A stretch of 42,677 nucleotides of DNA from Saccoglossus kowalevskii (GCF_000003605.2 NW_003122910.1:193717-236393), one strand, 5' to 3'. Positions 37,601 through 42,677 are shown, counted from the first letter of the stretch. Numbers and translations are program-made. Notes: generated by a model from the sequence alone, not told the origin.

Positions 37601-37622
37601 TATCAGTAACGTCCACATCATA
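16564..37622 (-). CDS. large mosaic type I membrane protein (EGF, WAP, VWC-like, lustrin-type, NYCGGC, SEA, TM), 41 exons
   Basis: Not a gene I recognise. Joining 41 exons by canonical splice sites gives one closed frame of 1,584 residues. Approximate order: signal peptide 1-22; EGF 23-101 (two); VWC-like 101-218 (three); WAP 218-264; EGF 264-388 (three); VWC-like 388-424; EGF 424-506 (two); WAP 506-557; EGF 557-638 (two); NYCGGC 638-691; EGF 691-730; NYCGGC 730-843 (two); WAP 843-943 (two); lustrin+NYCGGC 943-1040; WAP 1040-1090; EGF 1090-1124; lustrin+NYCGGC 1124-1322 (two); VWC-like 1322-1407 (two); SEA-like 1413-1510; TM 1530-1553; tail 1554-1584. The modules point to an extracellular adhesion, protease-inhibitor or mucin-like surface role; the function is not known. 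Ends are weakest: exon 1 to exon 2 relies on a second acceptor, and the tail exon on one plausible acceptor. It is not Notch (no LNR, no ankyrin domain). Confidence 0.85.
16744..16932 (-). CDS. mosaic gene, transmembrane exon
   Basis: A 189-nt phase 0-0 exon between TGTTTTAG and GTGAGT. About 39 residues end the SEA-proximal stalk ([17 protein letters not shown], then VKRDTVND). A 24-residue helix of only A, L, I, V, G, M, T and Y follows, starting [12 protein letters not shown]. This is the single membrane span of a type I protein. Confidence 0.88.
17109..17607 (-). CDS. mosaic gene, SEA-like domain (three exons)
   Basis: Exons 17536-17607, 17302-17365 and 17109-17204 (phases 2-2, 2-0, 0-0). 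The first gives a beta-strand-like [12 protein letters not shown] followed by ADDVDDFEE. The second gives [12 protein letters not shown]. The third gives [17 protein letters not shown]. The order F-E-E, alternating hydrophobics, then G-S-I-K-V-E-F immediately before a membrane helix is typical of SEA domains. G-S-[hydrophobic]-x-V is where mucin-type SEA domains autocleave. The domain is assigned by pattern, not by profile search. Confidence 0.7.
17746..17764 (-). CDS. mosaic gene, 19-nt microexon
   Basis: CAAACGACGAAGAATTGGT sits between acceptor ATATCACAG and donor GTAAGT. It adds P-N-D-E-E-L-V and converts the phase-1 end of the last VWC-like exon (17967) to the phase-2 start of the SEA exon (17607). 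Without it the frame does not join. Confidence 0.72.
17967..18340 (-). CDS. mosaic gene, VWC-like module 6 (exons 18265-18340 and 17967-18010)
   Basis: First exon: [19 protein letters not shown], ending in TG of a split Cys codon. Second exon (44 nt): completes Cys, then [14 protein letters not shown]. Six Cys follow the pattern C...C-x2-C-x-C-x6-C-x4-C. The RQ.DC box of the other copies is here RPNEC. Splice sites are TTTCAG/GTAAGA and TTTCAG/GTGAGT. Confidence 0.82.
18169..18190. mobile_element. solo terminal repeat of the AGGGCGGTGGTCG MITE family
   Basis: GCGACGACCACCGCCCTTTAA matches the right end of the element at 18505-18763, but no left end is apparent. It is a fragment in an intron of the mosaic gene. 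Confidence 0.6.
18505..18763. mobile_element. 259-bp MITE with terminal inverted repeats and TTAA flanks
   Basis: The left end AGGGCGCTGGTCGTCG and right end CGACCACCGCCCT are inverted repeats. TTAA flanks both sides (18501-18504 and 18764-18767), as expected of a TTAA-targeting element. Because the flank is itself palindromic the exact TSD is ambiguous. A GCGCATGCGC palindrome lies just inside the left end. It has no coding capacity. It sits in the intron between VWC-like modules 5 and 6. Confidence 0.8.
18785..19063 (-). CDS. mosaic gene, VWC-like module 5 (exons 18973-19063 and 18785-18828)
   Basis: First exon: [20 protein letters not shown], then EEDGDCNS and a split Cys codon (TG). Second exon (44 nt): [15 protein letters not shown]. 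Acceptors are TTGCAG and TTTCAG; donors are GTAATT and GTAAGA. The first exon is 15-27 nt longer than those of the other copies. The longest open frame over this exon is a different frame without cysteines; phase and cysteine pattern decide for the frame used here. Confidence 0.8.
19318..20772. repeat. 40-bp minisatellite, about 36 copies
   Basis: A strict 40-bp unit containing GATAGAAGTGAACATTATGT followed by TACGTTATATTATATATTAT. The first copies at the low-coordinate edge carry TACATTATATTACTT and look older. One unit is 44 bp (near 19750) and another about 45 bp (near 20095). It lies in the intron between VWC-like module 5 and the last lustrin exon. Low divergence suggests recent homogenisation. 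Confidence 0.95.
20863..21159 (-). CDS. mosaic gene, lustrin-type + NYCGGC exon 3
   Basis: A 297-nt phase 1-1 exon between GCAATTTAG and GTAGGT. The N-terminal half has [24 protein letters not shown] and MCCPGCP, which fits the lustrin-type cysteine repeat (C..G, C, CP..xxC, CC). The C-terminal half has the NYCGGC module: [36 protein letters not shown] and IDCDG. It is the most diverged of the three fused exons. Confidence 0.85.
21389..21685 (-). CDS. mosaic gene, lustrin-type + NYCGGC exon 2
   Basis: A 297-nt phase 1-1 exon between GTGATTAG and GTAAGT. Lustrin half: [45 protein letters not shown] half: [43 protein letters not shown]. The second half is almost identical to that of the exon at 23154-23444, while the first half differs much more. 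Confidence 0.88.
21858..21959 (-). CDS. mosaic gene, EGF module 11
   Basis: A 102-nt phase 1-1 exon between TTCACAG and GTGAGT. Six Cys: [25 protein letters not shown]. It is the shortest EGF of the set because the C3-C4 loop is only SHGV. It lacks the O-fucose residue (L instead of S/T before C3). Confidence 0.88.
21960..22872. other. intron, nothing recognised
   Basis: About 0.9 kb of AT-rich sequence between the EGF 11 and WAP 5 exons. I see no repeat array, transposon end or extra exon with a cysteine pattern on either strand. Confidence 0.5.
22873..23022 (-). CDS. mosaic gene, WAP module 5
   Basis: A 150-nt phase 1-1 exon between CTTGATAG and [14 protein letters not shown], then [18 protein letters not shown] and KRC give the eight cysteines of a four-disulfide WAP core, including the K-C-C motif. 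WAP domains often inhibit serine proteases; activity here is not shown. Confidence 0.87.
23154..23444 (-). CDS. mosaic gene, lustrin-type + NYCGGC exon 1
   Basis: A 291-nt phase 1-1 exon between TTTCAAAG and GTAGGT. Lustrin half: [47 protein letters not shown] half: [41 protein letters not shown]. The two domains are fused with no intron, sharing the CCPGCPDG hinge. Confidence 0.88.
23594..23743 (-). CDS. mosaic gene, WAP module 4
   Basis: A 150-nt phase 1-1 exon. [43 protein letters not shown] give eight cysteines, including K-C-C-S-N-G-C. It is nearly identical, including flanking intron, to the exon 303 bp away at 23897-24046; the only residue change I see is A to V near the end (NPILAPG). 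Confidence 0.9.
23897..24046 (-). CDS. mosaic gene, WAP module 3
   Basis: A 150-nt phase 1-1 exon between TCATTCAG and GTAACT. It is an almost exact copy of WAP module 4 (ends NPILVPG). Because each copy is phase 1-1 and has intact splice sites, both can be included in the mRNA without shifting the frame. Confidence 0.9.
24198..24280 (-). pseudogene. truncated third WAP exon copy
   Basis: The 3' half of the WAP exon ([25 protein letters not shown]) with its donor, 301 bp from module 3. Similarity stops near 24280: the first half with its cysteines and the acceptor are gone, replaced by unrelated sequence. No AG with a pyrimidine tract is placed to splice it in. Confidence 0.8.
24634..24736 (-). 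pseudogene. eroded NYCGGC exon relic
   Basis: Reading CYADYC, then [11 protein letters not shown] before a good donor (GTAATT), this resembles the end of an NYCGGC exon. The first cysteines are lost, and an in-frame TGA lies at 24742-24740 with no phase-1 acceptor. It is probably a dead duplicate lying between the truncated WAP copy and NYCGGC module 3. Confidence 0.5.
24865..25032 (-). CDS. mosaic gene, NYCGGC module 3 (variant NYCHVSGC)
   Basis: A 168-nt phase 1-1 exon between TTTTGCAG and [36 protein letters not shown], then HVSGC instead of [19 protein letters not shown]. The module stands alone, without the lustrin half. The C-to-C loop is three residues longer on one side than in the canonical copies. 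Confidence 0.83.
25394..25564 (-). CDS. mosaic gene, NYCGGC module 2 (variant [11 protein letters not shown])
   Basis: A 171-nt phase 1-1 exon between CACATAG and [33 protein letters not shown], then [11 protein letters not shown] in place of [19 protein letters not shown]. All cysteines are kept but the loop has grown by five residues. Confidence 0.83.
25831..25947 (-). CDS. mosaic gene, EGF module 10
   Basis: A 117-nt phase 1-1 exon between TTTTTGTAG and [33 protein letters not shown] give six cysteines. The O-fucose position is V, so no fucose is expected. Confidence 0.88.
26167..26325 (-). CDS. mosaic gene, NYCGGC module 1
   Basis: A 159-nt phase 1-1 exon between TTATTTAG and [56 protein letters not shown]. 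It defines the minimal stand-alone module: C-x-D-G, C-x3-[DN]-P-C-x3-S-C, C-x2-N-Y-C-G-G-C, then a hydrophobic stretch and a final C. Confidence 0.85.
26633..26755 (-). CDS. mosaic gene, EGF module 9
   Basis: A 123-nt phase 1-1 exon between TTATGTAG and [33 protein letters not shown]. It is a standard six-Cys EGF, with M at the O-fucose position and an atypical PPTW in place of the usual xxGY/F. Confidence 0.88.
26822..27650. repeat. 28-bp minisatellite, about 29 copies
   Basis: The unit is 28 bp: AAGAATCCCATATACGATTG followed by TTACAATC. The commonest variation is CGATTG against CCATTG. It begins about 65 bp from the EGF 9 exon, inside the intron toward EGF 8. All three + frames stay open for long stretches because the unit lacks stops, giving frames up to 281 codons that I consider non-genic. 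Confidence 0.95.
28013..28132 (-). CDS. mosaic gene, EGF module 8
   Basis: A 120-nt phase 1-1 exon between TATTTCAG and [36 protein letters not shown]. It has an O-fucose consensus (T before C3) and an EOGT-type site (C5-xxG-x-T-G-xx-C6). Confidence 0.9.
28284..28436 (-). CDS. mosaic gene, WAP module 2
   Basis: A 153-nt phase 1-1 exon between GGTTTCAG and [39 protein letters not shown] give eight cysteines with the K-C-C motif. Confidence 0.87.
28585..28710 (-). CDS. mosaic gene, EGF module 7
   Basis: A 126-nt phase 1-1 exon between TATTCAG and [34 protein letters not shown]. It carries O-fucose and EOGT-type sites. Confidence 0.9.
28711..29238. other. intron, possible unidentified repeat
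   Basis: About 0.5 kb. A segment near 28966-28990 (GGCGGGTGGC, GTGGCAGGATGTG) is more GC-rich than its surroundings and may be a transposon remnant; no inverted partner was found. Confidence 0.3.
29239..29358 (-). CDS. mosaic gene, EGF module 6
   Basis: A 120-nt phase 1-1 exon between TGACCCAG and [33 protein letters not shown]. It matches three O-glycan consensus sites: O-glucose (C-D-S-E-P-C), O-fucose (T before C3) and EOGT-type (G-Y-T-G). Confidence 0.9.
29532..29768 (-). CDS. mosaic gene, VWC-like module 4 (exons 29705-29768 and 29532-29575)
   Basis: First exon: [20 protein letters not shown] and split Cys codon. Second exon (44 nt): [15 protein letters not shown]. Acceptors are TTTTTAG and CTTTCAG; donors are GTAAGA and GTGAGT. 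It has the R-Q-E-D-C box and W between the fourth and fifth Cys. Confidence 0.85.
29936..30070 (-). CDS. mosaic gene, EGF module 5
   Basis: A 135-nt phase 1-1 exon between ACTTGACAG and [33 protein letters not shown], with an extra NGRG tail. It matches O-glucose (C-D-S-M-P-C), O-fucose and EOGT-type sites. Confidence 0.9.
30360..30900. repeat. unclassified repeat-like block in intron
   Basis: It has several TAGGGGGT boxes (30465-30475, 30494-30502, 30552-30569) and, after 30650, two loosely similar segments of about 100 bp around CATATAAATATGCCTGAC and CATATATATGTCCGATG. The sequence is richer in G-runs than the neighbouring introns. It is probably a decayed mobile element; class unknown. 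Confidence 0.4.
30944..31057 (-). CDS. mosaic gene, EGF module 4
   Basis: A 114-nt phase 1-1 exon between GATCGTAG and [33 protein letters not shown]. An O-fucose consensus is present. The donor GTGATG is the weakest of the EGF exons. Confidence 0.88.
31430..31552 (-). CDS. mosaic gene, EGF module 3
   Basis: A 123-nt phase 1-1 exon between ATTTGTAG and [32 protein letters not shown], six cysteines, O-fucose consensus present. Confidence 0.9.
31690..32140. other. GC-richer block in intron, possible retroelement remnant
   Basis: This is clearly less AT-rich than the surrounding intron, with CT-rich stretches (CTCGTCTCTCTATCTCGTCC, CTCTCTCTCTACTGCG) and imperfect repeats of CCCAAGACT. A + strand frame of 126 codons covers it, but its Pro/Leu/Ser-rich product has no recognisable domain. 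An old LTR is possible; I saw no flanking duplication. Confidence 0.35.
32396..32413. mobile_element. possible hAT-type transposon end beside an assembly gap
   Basis: CAGTGGCGGATCTAGGGG resembles terminal inverted repeats of hAT elements of the CAGTGGCGGATC type, common in invertebrates. The inverted partner is not visible; the sequence runs straight into Ns. Confidence 0.5.
32414..32559. other. assembly gap (146 Ns)
   Basis: A run of N flanked by GGGG on the left and CCCCCCCC on the right, inside the intron between EGF 3 and WAP 1. Phases of these two exons agree, so no exon need be missing. Confidence 0.98.
32620..32757 (-). CDS. mosaic gene, WAP module 1
   Basis: A 138-nt phase 1-1 exon between GCACACAG and [44 protein letters not shown] give eight cysteines of the WAP core. 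Confidence 0.88.
32758..33272. other. intron, nothing recognised
   Basis: About 0.5 kb of AT-rich intron between VWC-like module 3 and WAP 1. No cysteine-patterned exon or repeat is seen. Confidence 0.5.
33273..33508 (-). CDS. mosaic gene, VWC-like module 3 (exons 33442-33508 and 33273-33316)
   Basis: First exon: [21 protein letters not shown] and a split Cys codon. Second exon (44 nt): [15 protein letters not shown]. Splice sites are ATACCCAG/GTAAGA and TTTTTAG/GTAAGT. Confidence 0.85.
33674..33873 (-). CDS. mosaic gene, VWC-like module 2 (exons 33804-33873 and 33674-33717)
   Basis: First exon: [23 protein letters not shown] and a split Cys codon. Second exon (44 nt): [15 protein letters not shown]. 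The second exon closely matches that of module 3 (C-T-C-L-N-G-Q-W), so these two are probably the youngest pair. Confidence 0.86.
33951..34106. mobile_element. MITE-like element with inverted repeats
   Basis: Left arm GTCGTCACCTGC..TGCGTATGCGG and right arm GCGCATGCGCAGGTGACGAC are inverted repeats. GTGGTCGTC and GCGCATGCGC also occur at the end of the element at 18505-18763, so the two are related. It lies in the intron between VWC-like modules 1 and 2. Exact ends are uncertain. Confidence 0.65.
34172..34568 (-). CDS. mosaic gene, VWC-like module 1 (exons 34493-34568 and 34172-34221)
   Basis: First exon: [21 protein letters not shown] and a split Cys codon. Second exon (50 nt): [17 protein letters not shown]. 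It shows the full pattern C...Y...RQEDC-x2-C-x-C-x2-G-x-W-x-C-x4-C. The second exon is six nt longer at its end than the 44-nt exons of the other copies. Confidence 0.86.
34741..34860 (-). CDS. mosaic gene, EGF module 2
   Basis: A 120-nt phase 1-1 exon between TATATTCAG and [35 protein letters not shown]-fucose and EOGT-type sites are present. Confidence 0.9.
35272..35386 (-). CDS. mosaic gene, EGF module 1
   Basis: [26 protein letters not shown], six cysteines, O-fucose consensus (S before C3). Two acceptors eight nt apart are possible: ATTTCAG (exon from 35394, phase 1) or TTTCACAG (exon from 35386, phase 0). Only the second joins in frame to the strong donor of the signal-peptide exon. 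If the first is used, another exon must lie between 35395 and 37556. Confidence 0.85.
35395..37556. other. first intron of the mosaic gene, nothing recognised
   Basis: About 2.2 kb, strongly AT-rich, with many short A and T runs. I found no cysteine-patterned exon, transposon end or array. A small extra exon cannot be excluded. Confidence 0.45.
37557..37622 (-). CDS. mosaic gene, exon 1: signal peptide
   Basis: Reads [18 protein letters not shown] then TGGL up to donor GTAAGT (66 nt, phase 0). It has a hydrophobic core of about 15 residues and a polar end with A-Q-T-G, as in a secretory signal. A second ATG directly follows the first. It is the only good signal sequence upstream of the first EGF on this strand. 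A weaker donor (GTTAGT, phase 2) overlaps. Confidence 0.75.
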
Positions 37623-37786
37623 ATTCTTCGTTTATAAATGTATCAGAAAACCTATAATATATTTCATATACTCAGAATAAAAGACTACGTCTTACTGTGG
37701 CCTCTTCGGTTACACGCCTAAATAACGTTGTAAAACAGTGTAATGAAATCGACATTAATGTGTGAAATATCGCGAGTACACCAAAA

Positions 37787-37825
37787 CTCAGACAACTAAT
37801 TATTATTATTTATTAGTTGTCTGAG
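37787..37825. other. perfect 14-bp inverted repeat with 11-nt loop
   Basis: CTCAGACAACTAAT at 37787-37800 and its exact reverse complement ATTAGTTGTCTGAG at 37812-37825 surround an AT-only loop. It lies about 165 bp upstream of the signal-peptide ATG on the gene's strand, so in its promoter or 5' UTR. Function unknown. Confidence 0.85.
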
Positions 37826-37960
37826 ACTAAAGGCAGAAACATAAAAACAGCGTATCGACTGCCTATTCTGATCAGACTATTTACGATCTAGTCACTGGGG
37901 CCGTGAAACTAGCACACAATATGCCCAGTTTGTACGTTGTGGTCGCCATGTGAAATGAAC

Positions 37961-37962
37961 AA

Positions 37963-38029
<67 letters not shown>

Positions 38030-38129
38030 AACAAAATAAATAAATAAATTTATTTTTTAAATGAATGAATGAATGAATGAATGAATGAATGAATGAATGA
38101 AAGAATGAAAGAATGAATGAATGAATGAA

Positions 38130-38180
<51 letters not shown>

Positions 38181-38183
38181 ATA
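37961..38183. repeat. compound tetranucleotide microsatellite (AAAT)n-(AATG)n-(AAAT)n
   Basis: About 100 bp of AAAT repeats, then about 70 bp of AATG repeats with a few interruptions, then about 55 bp of AAAT again. The 129-codon minus-strand frame across it is spurious. Confidence 0.97.
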
Positions 38184-41100
38184 TTGGTATTGAAGCAATG
38201 AGTTATTTATTGAAATACATATGTCAGCTGGTCGGTTACGACGTAAGACAGCACAACTTGGTATTGTCAAATGACCTGAATACTAAAACGTACTATTTAT
38301 TTGTAGCAATCTGCATGCATTATTTCACTGCGAATGGTTTATAAAAACAAGCATTCGAGCGTAATATTGTGTTTTGAGTTTATGTAGGGATCAGAATTAA
38401 TTGAAATGAATACTCATTGTAGGTGAAGTCAGTTTACTGTATATAATATTTTTATTGCAAATACAACATGCCAAAATAGGTTCACAGTGACCGTACTTAA
38501 TTCTTTTGTACATGTATTAAGTTCACCTAGGTGTCAGCGTCATCGAACACTGCATATTATTGTTTATAATATATTCATTTATCGGGGTGTTACAACTGTA
38601 TTCAATATCTAGACCAGAATGCGTGATAATTTTAAAGTACGTTTATGTTAGAATTCTTTTATATATTAGTTGGAGATGTTCAACCGTGACTGTTTAAAGA
38701 TATTCCAAAGTAGTAAATAAAATAACACCAAAATCATGTAGTATGTTTGACCACCAATGCTTGCTTTAACCCCAAAATATGGTTGAATTTAAACATAAAA
38801 ATATTAAGTAACATAATTAAGTGTTGAGAGATTTTATAAAACAAAAGAATCAGCGGTGATTCTTGGCAAACGGCTGAGAAAGCATACCATTAAAAACACC
38901 ACAATAAATTGGCTTAGAGTGAATGTTATTAAACGAATTATTTTTAAAATAATATTTAATTTTGTTATATGGAATATAATATAAAATGTAAACATTTTAT
39001 TTTACTAGCTTGATATCATCTCATGCTTGTCTCATATTTTATTGTGGATAATTCTTATACAGTGTCCGTCTTACAAAATGTCTGATGTATTACAATGTTT
39101 TTGTTTTGTTTTATTTATTAGAACTGTTGTTTTTTGTACAGAAATTGAGCAGCCATATAGTTTATCGAATTATAATATATAAAGGAGGTCATAAGCCAAT
39201 GTCTACCTCAAATGCCTGTCCTCATATTGGTATGTACTGGGTTTGTCAACAAGCAGACAATGCGTTGAAGTTACGTATTGTGCGAGACTTTCTCCTGTCG
39301 AGACACGCCTTTTGTGAACGTCTTTTTAGCGACGGCACCATGGCGTGACTAACACCAATTGTATACAAATAAACGAGATAGCGGGTGAAAAGTCTGGATC
39401 CCGCGGATTATCGAGTGGATCTTGATTTGCTTGGTAATCAGAATACCATTCGTGCGCCATTAATGCATCTATCTGATTATCTGATGAAAGTGAATATATC
39501 CAAGAAGAAAACGTGGCTACGAAAAACACGAGAAATTAGTCACGTTTTAGTAAACAATAGTTCCCTTTAAGTCGAGCCAGACACTGGCAATACATGTTAT
39601 TATGATACTTTACGGACAAGTCGGGTCATTCAGGAATTGAAGTAAAATATACAAGCCATTGTCTAGTCTAGTCAACGAACAGTATCTTACATTATATTGT
39701 ATTTATATATTTGTGTTTACGCCCAAAAGACATGTAATTAAATGCAAATCTTCACTGATGACGCAATATTCGGGTTTAGGATAAGTGATACGAATAGATC
39801 GATTATATAGTACACGATTTAAGAATACCAGGTTGCCTAATGGATTGACAGTCAGCGTATTATATTCATATTCACAAATGAGTTCCGATTCTAGAGATCT
39901 ACTTTGTTAATTTTCTATCACAATATAAACGATATAGTAACACAATGTCGTTTAAATTAAATCTCATTCACAGTACGACAGCACTTAGAATTCAATCCTC
40001 ACGTTATAGTGGGTGTCTAGCGTTGCAACGCTTTCTTTCCCCCTCGCTTTTAAGATTTACATAGTAATGCATGGGTAGATGGTACAGCACAGCACATAAC
40101 GAAGTAATGGCTTCCGACATTGTTGTGGTTATAGTATTCTAGGAGGTGTTTGAATCGATGTGTTTCGCACAACAATTTTCTATTCTTTTCGTTTTTATCA
40201 CAAGAATTTGCAGCGTTCCGCATTGTAAGTTTCGATATTTTCATAGCAATGTGTCAATTCATCGACTTTAAAACGTCGAAACAAGAGTCACTTTCACCTG
40301 TTTTACTTTGACTACGGTAATGTTAACGATCGTCTATGTTGATCCCGTTTACTCGATTCGGTCATTGACGCAGAAACATACCAATACAGACAGTCAACGA
40401 AGCGGTGTGTACATATGTGCCAGCAGTCATTAATTGATCAGTTGTACCTTTGGTGGGTATGCTGCCTGTATTACCAGTGAAACGACAACACCTTAATGAT
40501 TCACACACACAAACACACGGCAGTACGATATAACACAAGTCGATAACCGTAGGCGCTTTTTTGTGTTCTAATATCGTAGCCACAATGGTCAACCTTTCGC
40601 TGCTAATTGTACAACGTGATAAGCTTCTTACCTGACAACTGATATGATGAAATAAAACGTAAATCGTAGCGTAGTGATCAGTTAAGTCCCATAGCAATGT
40701 GATTTCGCTAAACGGCTACGGGAATTACGATTATTATCTATCAAGGTTGAAGGTCACATTCACAGGTCACGTGACTACCATGTCCTGGTACAATTGTGAT
40801 GTAAATTAGTGAGAGTGTTTATGCATCTAATTTATCCGAAATACGGTACACAGCCGAACACTCCCACAACAACAACTCGCGTGTGACGGGAATTTGGAAA
40901 TGAATTCGATTGCATGTATTACCAATATAGTCTGTGTAGTTAATAGACACTCCATATATCATTGTTAAACATTCAGGAGCGTGATATTTCTAAACCAAAT
41001 TTTTTTTTTATAAATGGTTGTGAATTTTGCCTTCCTATCCGTTGGCCGTAATTGTGACACAAATTAAAACTGGCAAAAACGAATGAATTACACCTTTTGC

Positions 41101-41960
41101 ACTTTTTGTTGCACCAGTCTAGCTAGAATATCAGTGTCTGGCCAACATACAGTTGTCCCGAGAAAAAAAGTCGCACAGCACACATTTAGAACGATCTACA
41201 AATAGCAAAAAAAAAAAGTTTGGTGAAGCCATGGTTATCAATCGCTGATTAAATTACCTTCATAGTGACCTTGTCAAATACAGAGAGGAGATTCTATAGC
41301 GGTTTATTAACACCACTGTTTTAACTAATAAAACCAAGCATAAATAACGATTAGGCTAATTCTGAAAGCGCGATTCAATCCAGTGAAAACACTGGCTCCA
41401 ACTCCATACAAAATAGTAACTTAGGCACACACTGAGACTAAACGAGAATGAAATATGTCCGAGATTTTGATTAAAAGATTTTGCGGGAAGTTTCCGGCCA
41501 TTGTCATAGAAACAGTAGGACATAACTTCTTTTTTTTCAAATTTGTCCAGCTTTCTAGAGTGCAGGTGTAACCTGCCTGTCAAGTTTGATCAATTTTGGC
41601 CCAGCCCCCAAACAGATGGCAATCACACAAAAGTGATAATAAGGACAATCTTAGCGAAGTGAATCGCAAACAAAATACATAGTGTTTGTTAGACCACAAA
41701 AGTGAGATGTTACAATGGATGAAGTGGGTGGGTAACAGTAAGTACGCTACCAATCTGCAAATGATGACATCACATATTTCAAAAATATTTATTAATATTG
41801 CCACATGTGTATGAAAGTGTCTTAATTATGACAAACACCATTGTCATGTTTGATTCATAAACCCGTTGTTACATGAGCTGTCGTCATCAATGCTACTTTG
41901 CTATTGTCTTTTAAGAAAAGCATTTTTTTTTTCAGGCATAGTTGCTCCATCAATGATTCT
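38184..41960. other. upstream flank of the mosaic gene, no gene recognised
   Basis: AT-rich, with no exon that I can support on either strand. Reading frames of 60-111 codons here lack recognisable domains. At 40751-40775 two AGGTCA half-sites, seven nt apart, run into the palindrome GTCACGTGAC; see findings. Confidence 0.45.
40751..40775. promoter_or_regulatory. possible binding-site cluster: AGGTCA direct repeat and GTCACGTGAC E-box
   Basis: AGGTCA at 40751-40756 and 40764-40769, and GTCACGTGAC at 40766-40775. AGGTCA is the nuclear-receptor half-site; GTCACGTGAC is a palindromic E-box of the MiT/TFE type. Only the motifs are seen; the site is 3.1 kb from the mosaic gene start and may be chance. 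Confidence 0.25.
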
Positions 41961-41969
41961 TCTAAATAG

Positions 41970-42677
41970 TACTTGAAAACCTCACCCTACTCGAAACTAA
42001 CGATATTTCTCTATTGAAAACTTTTCCTACCCAGGATTAATGATACTTAACCATTGAAAACCTCAAACTACCCGAGGTTAATGATAGTTTCCCTATTGAA
42101 AGCCTCACCCTACCCCGGGTTAATGATACTTCACCATTGAAAACTTCACCCACCCAGGGTTAATGATACTTCACCATATAAAACCTCACCCTACCCGGGG
42201 TTAATGATACTTCACCATAGAAAACCTCACCCTACCCGGGGTCAATGATACTTCACCATTGAAAACCTCACCCTACCCGGGGTTAATGATACTTCACCAT
42301 TGAAAACCTCACCCTACCCAGGGTTAATGATAGTTTCCCTATTGAAAACCTCACCCTACCCGGGGTTAATGATACTTCACTATTAAAAACTTCATCCTAC
42401 CCAGGGTTATGATACTTCACCATTGAAAACTTCATCATACCCGAGGTTAATGATACTTCACCATTGAAAACCTCACCCTACCCGGGGTTAATGATACTTC
42501 ACTATTAAAAACTTCATCCTACCCAGGGTTATGATACTTCACCATTGAAAACCTCATCCTCCCCAAGGTTAATGATACTTCACCATTGAAAACCTCACCC
42601 TACCCGGGGTTAATGATACTTCACTATTAAAAACTTCATCCTACCCAGGGTTATGATACTTCACCATTAAAAACCTT
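41970..42677. repeat. 41-bp minisatellite, about 17 copies, continues past the window
   Basis: The unit holds GAAAACCTCACCCTACCCGG then GGTTAATGATACTTCACCATT. A variant trio (with TTAAAAACTTCATCC and a one-base-shorter GGGTTATGATAC) recurs near 42380, 42502 and 42624, giving a 122-bp higher-order period (41+41+40). Confidence 0.94.

Noticed and set aside
16564-37622. Notch, Jagged or other named EGF receptor
   Set aside because: EGFs are interrupted by WAP, VWC-like and NYCGGC modules; no LNR, DSL, laminin G or ankyrin domain is present.
37881-38270. 129-codon minus-strand frame of Tyr/Leu/Phe/Ile repeats
   Set aside because: Translation of a tetranucleotide microsatellite.
39085-39570. Two + strand frames of 61 and 87 codons
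   Set aside because: No recognisable motif, no splice partners and no codon bias I can see.

Overview
This is nuclear DNA of an animal, most likely a marine invertebrate bilaterian. The genes have many small exons with GT-AG borders, and the introns are AT-rich and full of minisatellites and non-autonomous transposons. The proteins carry EGF, WAP, VWC-like, lustrin-type and SEA modules. I cannot name the phylum. The window holds the 3' part of one conserved gene (+ strand) and one very large, apparently complete mosaic gene (- strand), set in repeat-rich sequence.

Layout. 1-2701: a 25-bp minisatellite in an intron. 2852-5773 (+): the last five exons of an ankyrin-repeat gene that I recognise as DZANK1-like; a 70-bp minisatellite fills one of its introns. 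5774-16563: intergenic, with several families of degenerate tandem repeats and MITE-like elements. 16564-37622 (-): the mosaic gene. 37623-42677: its 5' flank, with a perfect hairpin, a tetranucleotide microsatellite, and a 41-bp minisatellite that runs off the window.

The mosaic gene was built exon by exon from splice sites and cysteine patterns. Forty-one exons join in one open frame of 4,755 nt (1,584 residues plus stop). From N to C the order is: signal peptide; EGF x2; VWC-like x3; WAP; EGF x3; VWC-like; EGF x2; WAP; EGF x2; NYCGGC module; EGF; NYCGGC x2; WAP x2; lustrin+NYCGGC; WAP; EGF; lustrin+NYCGGC x2; VWC-like x2; a 19-nt microexon; a SEA-like domain with a G-S-I-K-V autocleavage-type site; a transmembrane helix; a short tail. 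That is 11 EGF, 6 VWC-like, 5 WAP, 6 NYCGGC and 3 lustrin-type modules. Essentially every extracellular module is bounded by phase-1 introns, the classic mark of exon shuffling. Two nearly identical WAP exons, a decapitated third copy and an eroded NYCGGC relic show that the locus is still duplicating and losing modules.

The predicted product is a single-pass type I surface protein with an extended cysteine-rich ectodomain. It probably carries Notch-type O-glycans on its N-terminal EGFs and may be cleaved but held together at the SEA domain. This multi-module receptor-like or mucin-like protein, with its apparently uncatalogued NYCGGC module, is the best candidate for something undescribed in the window.
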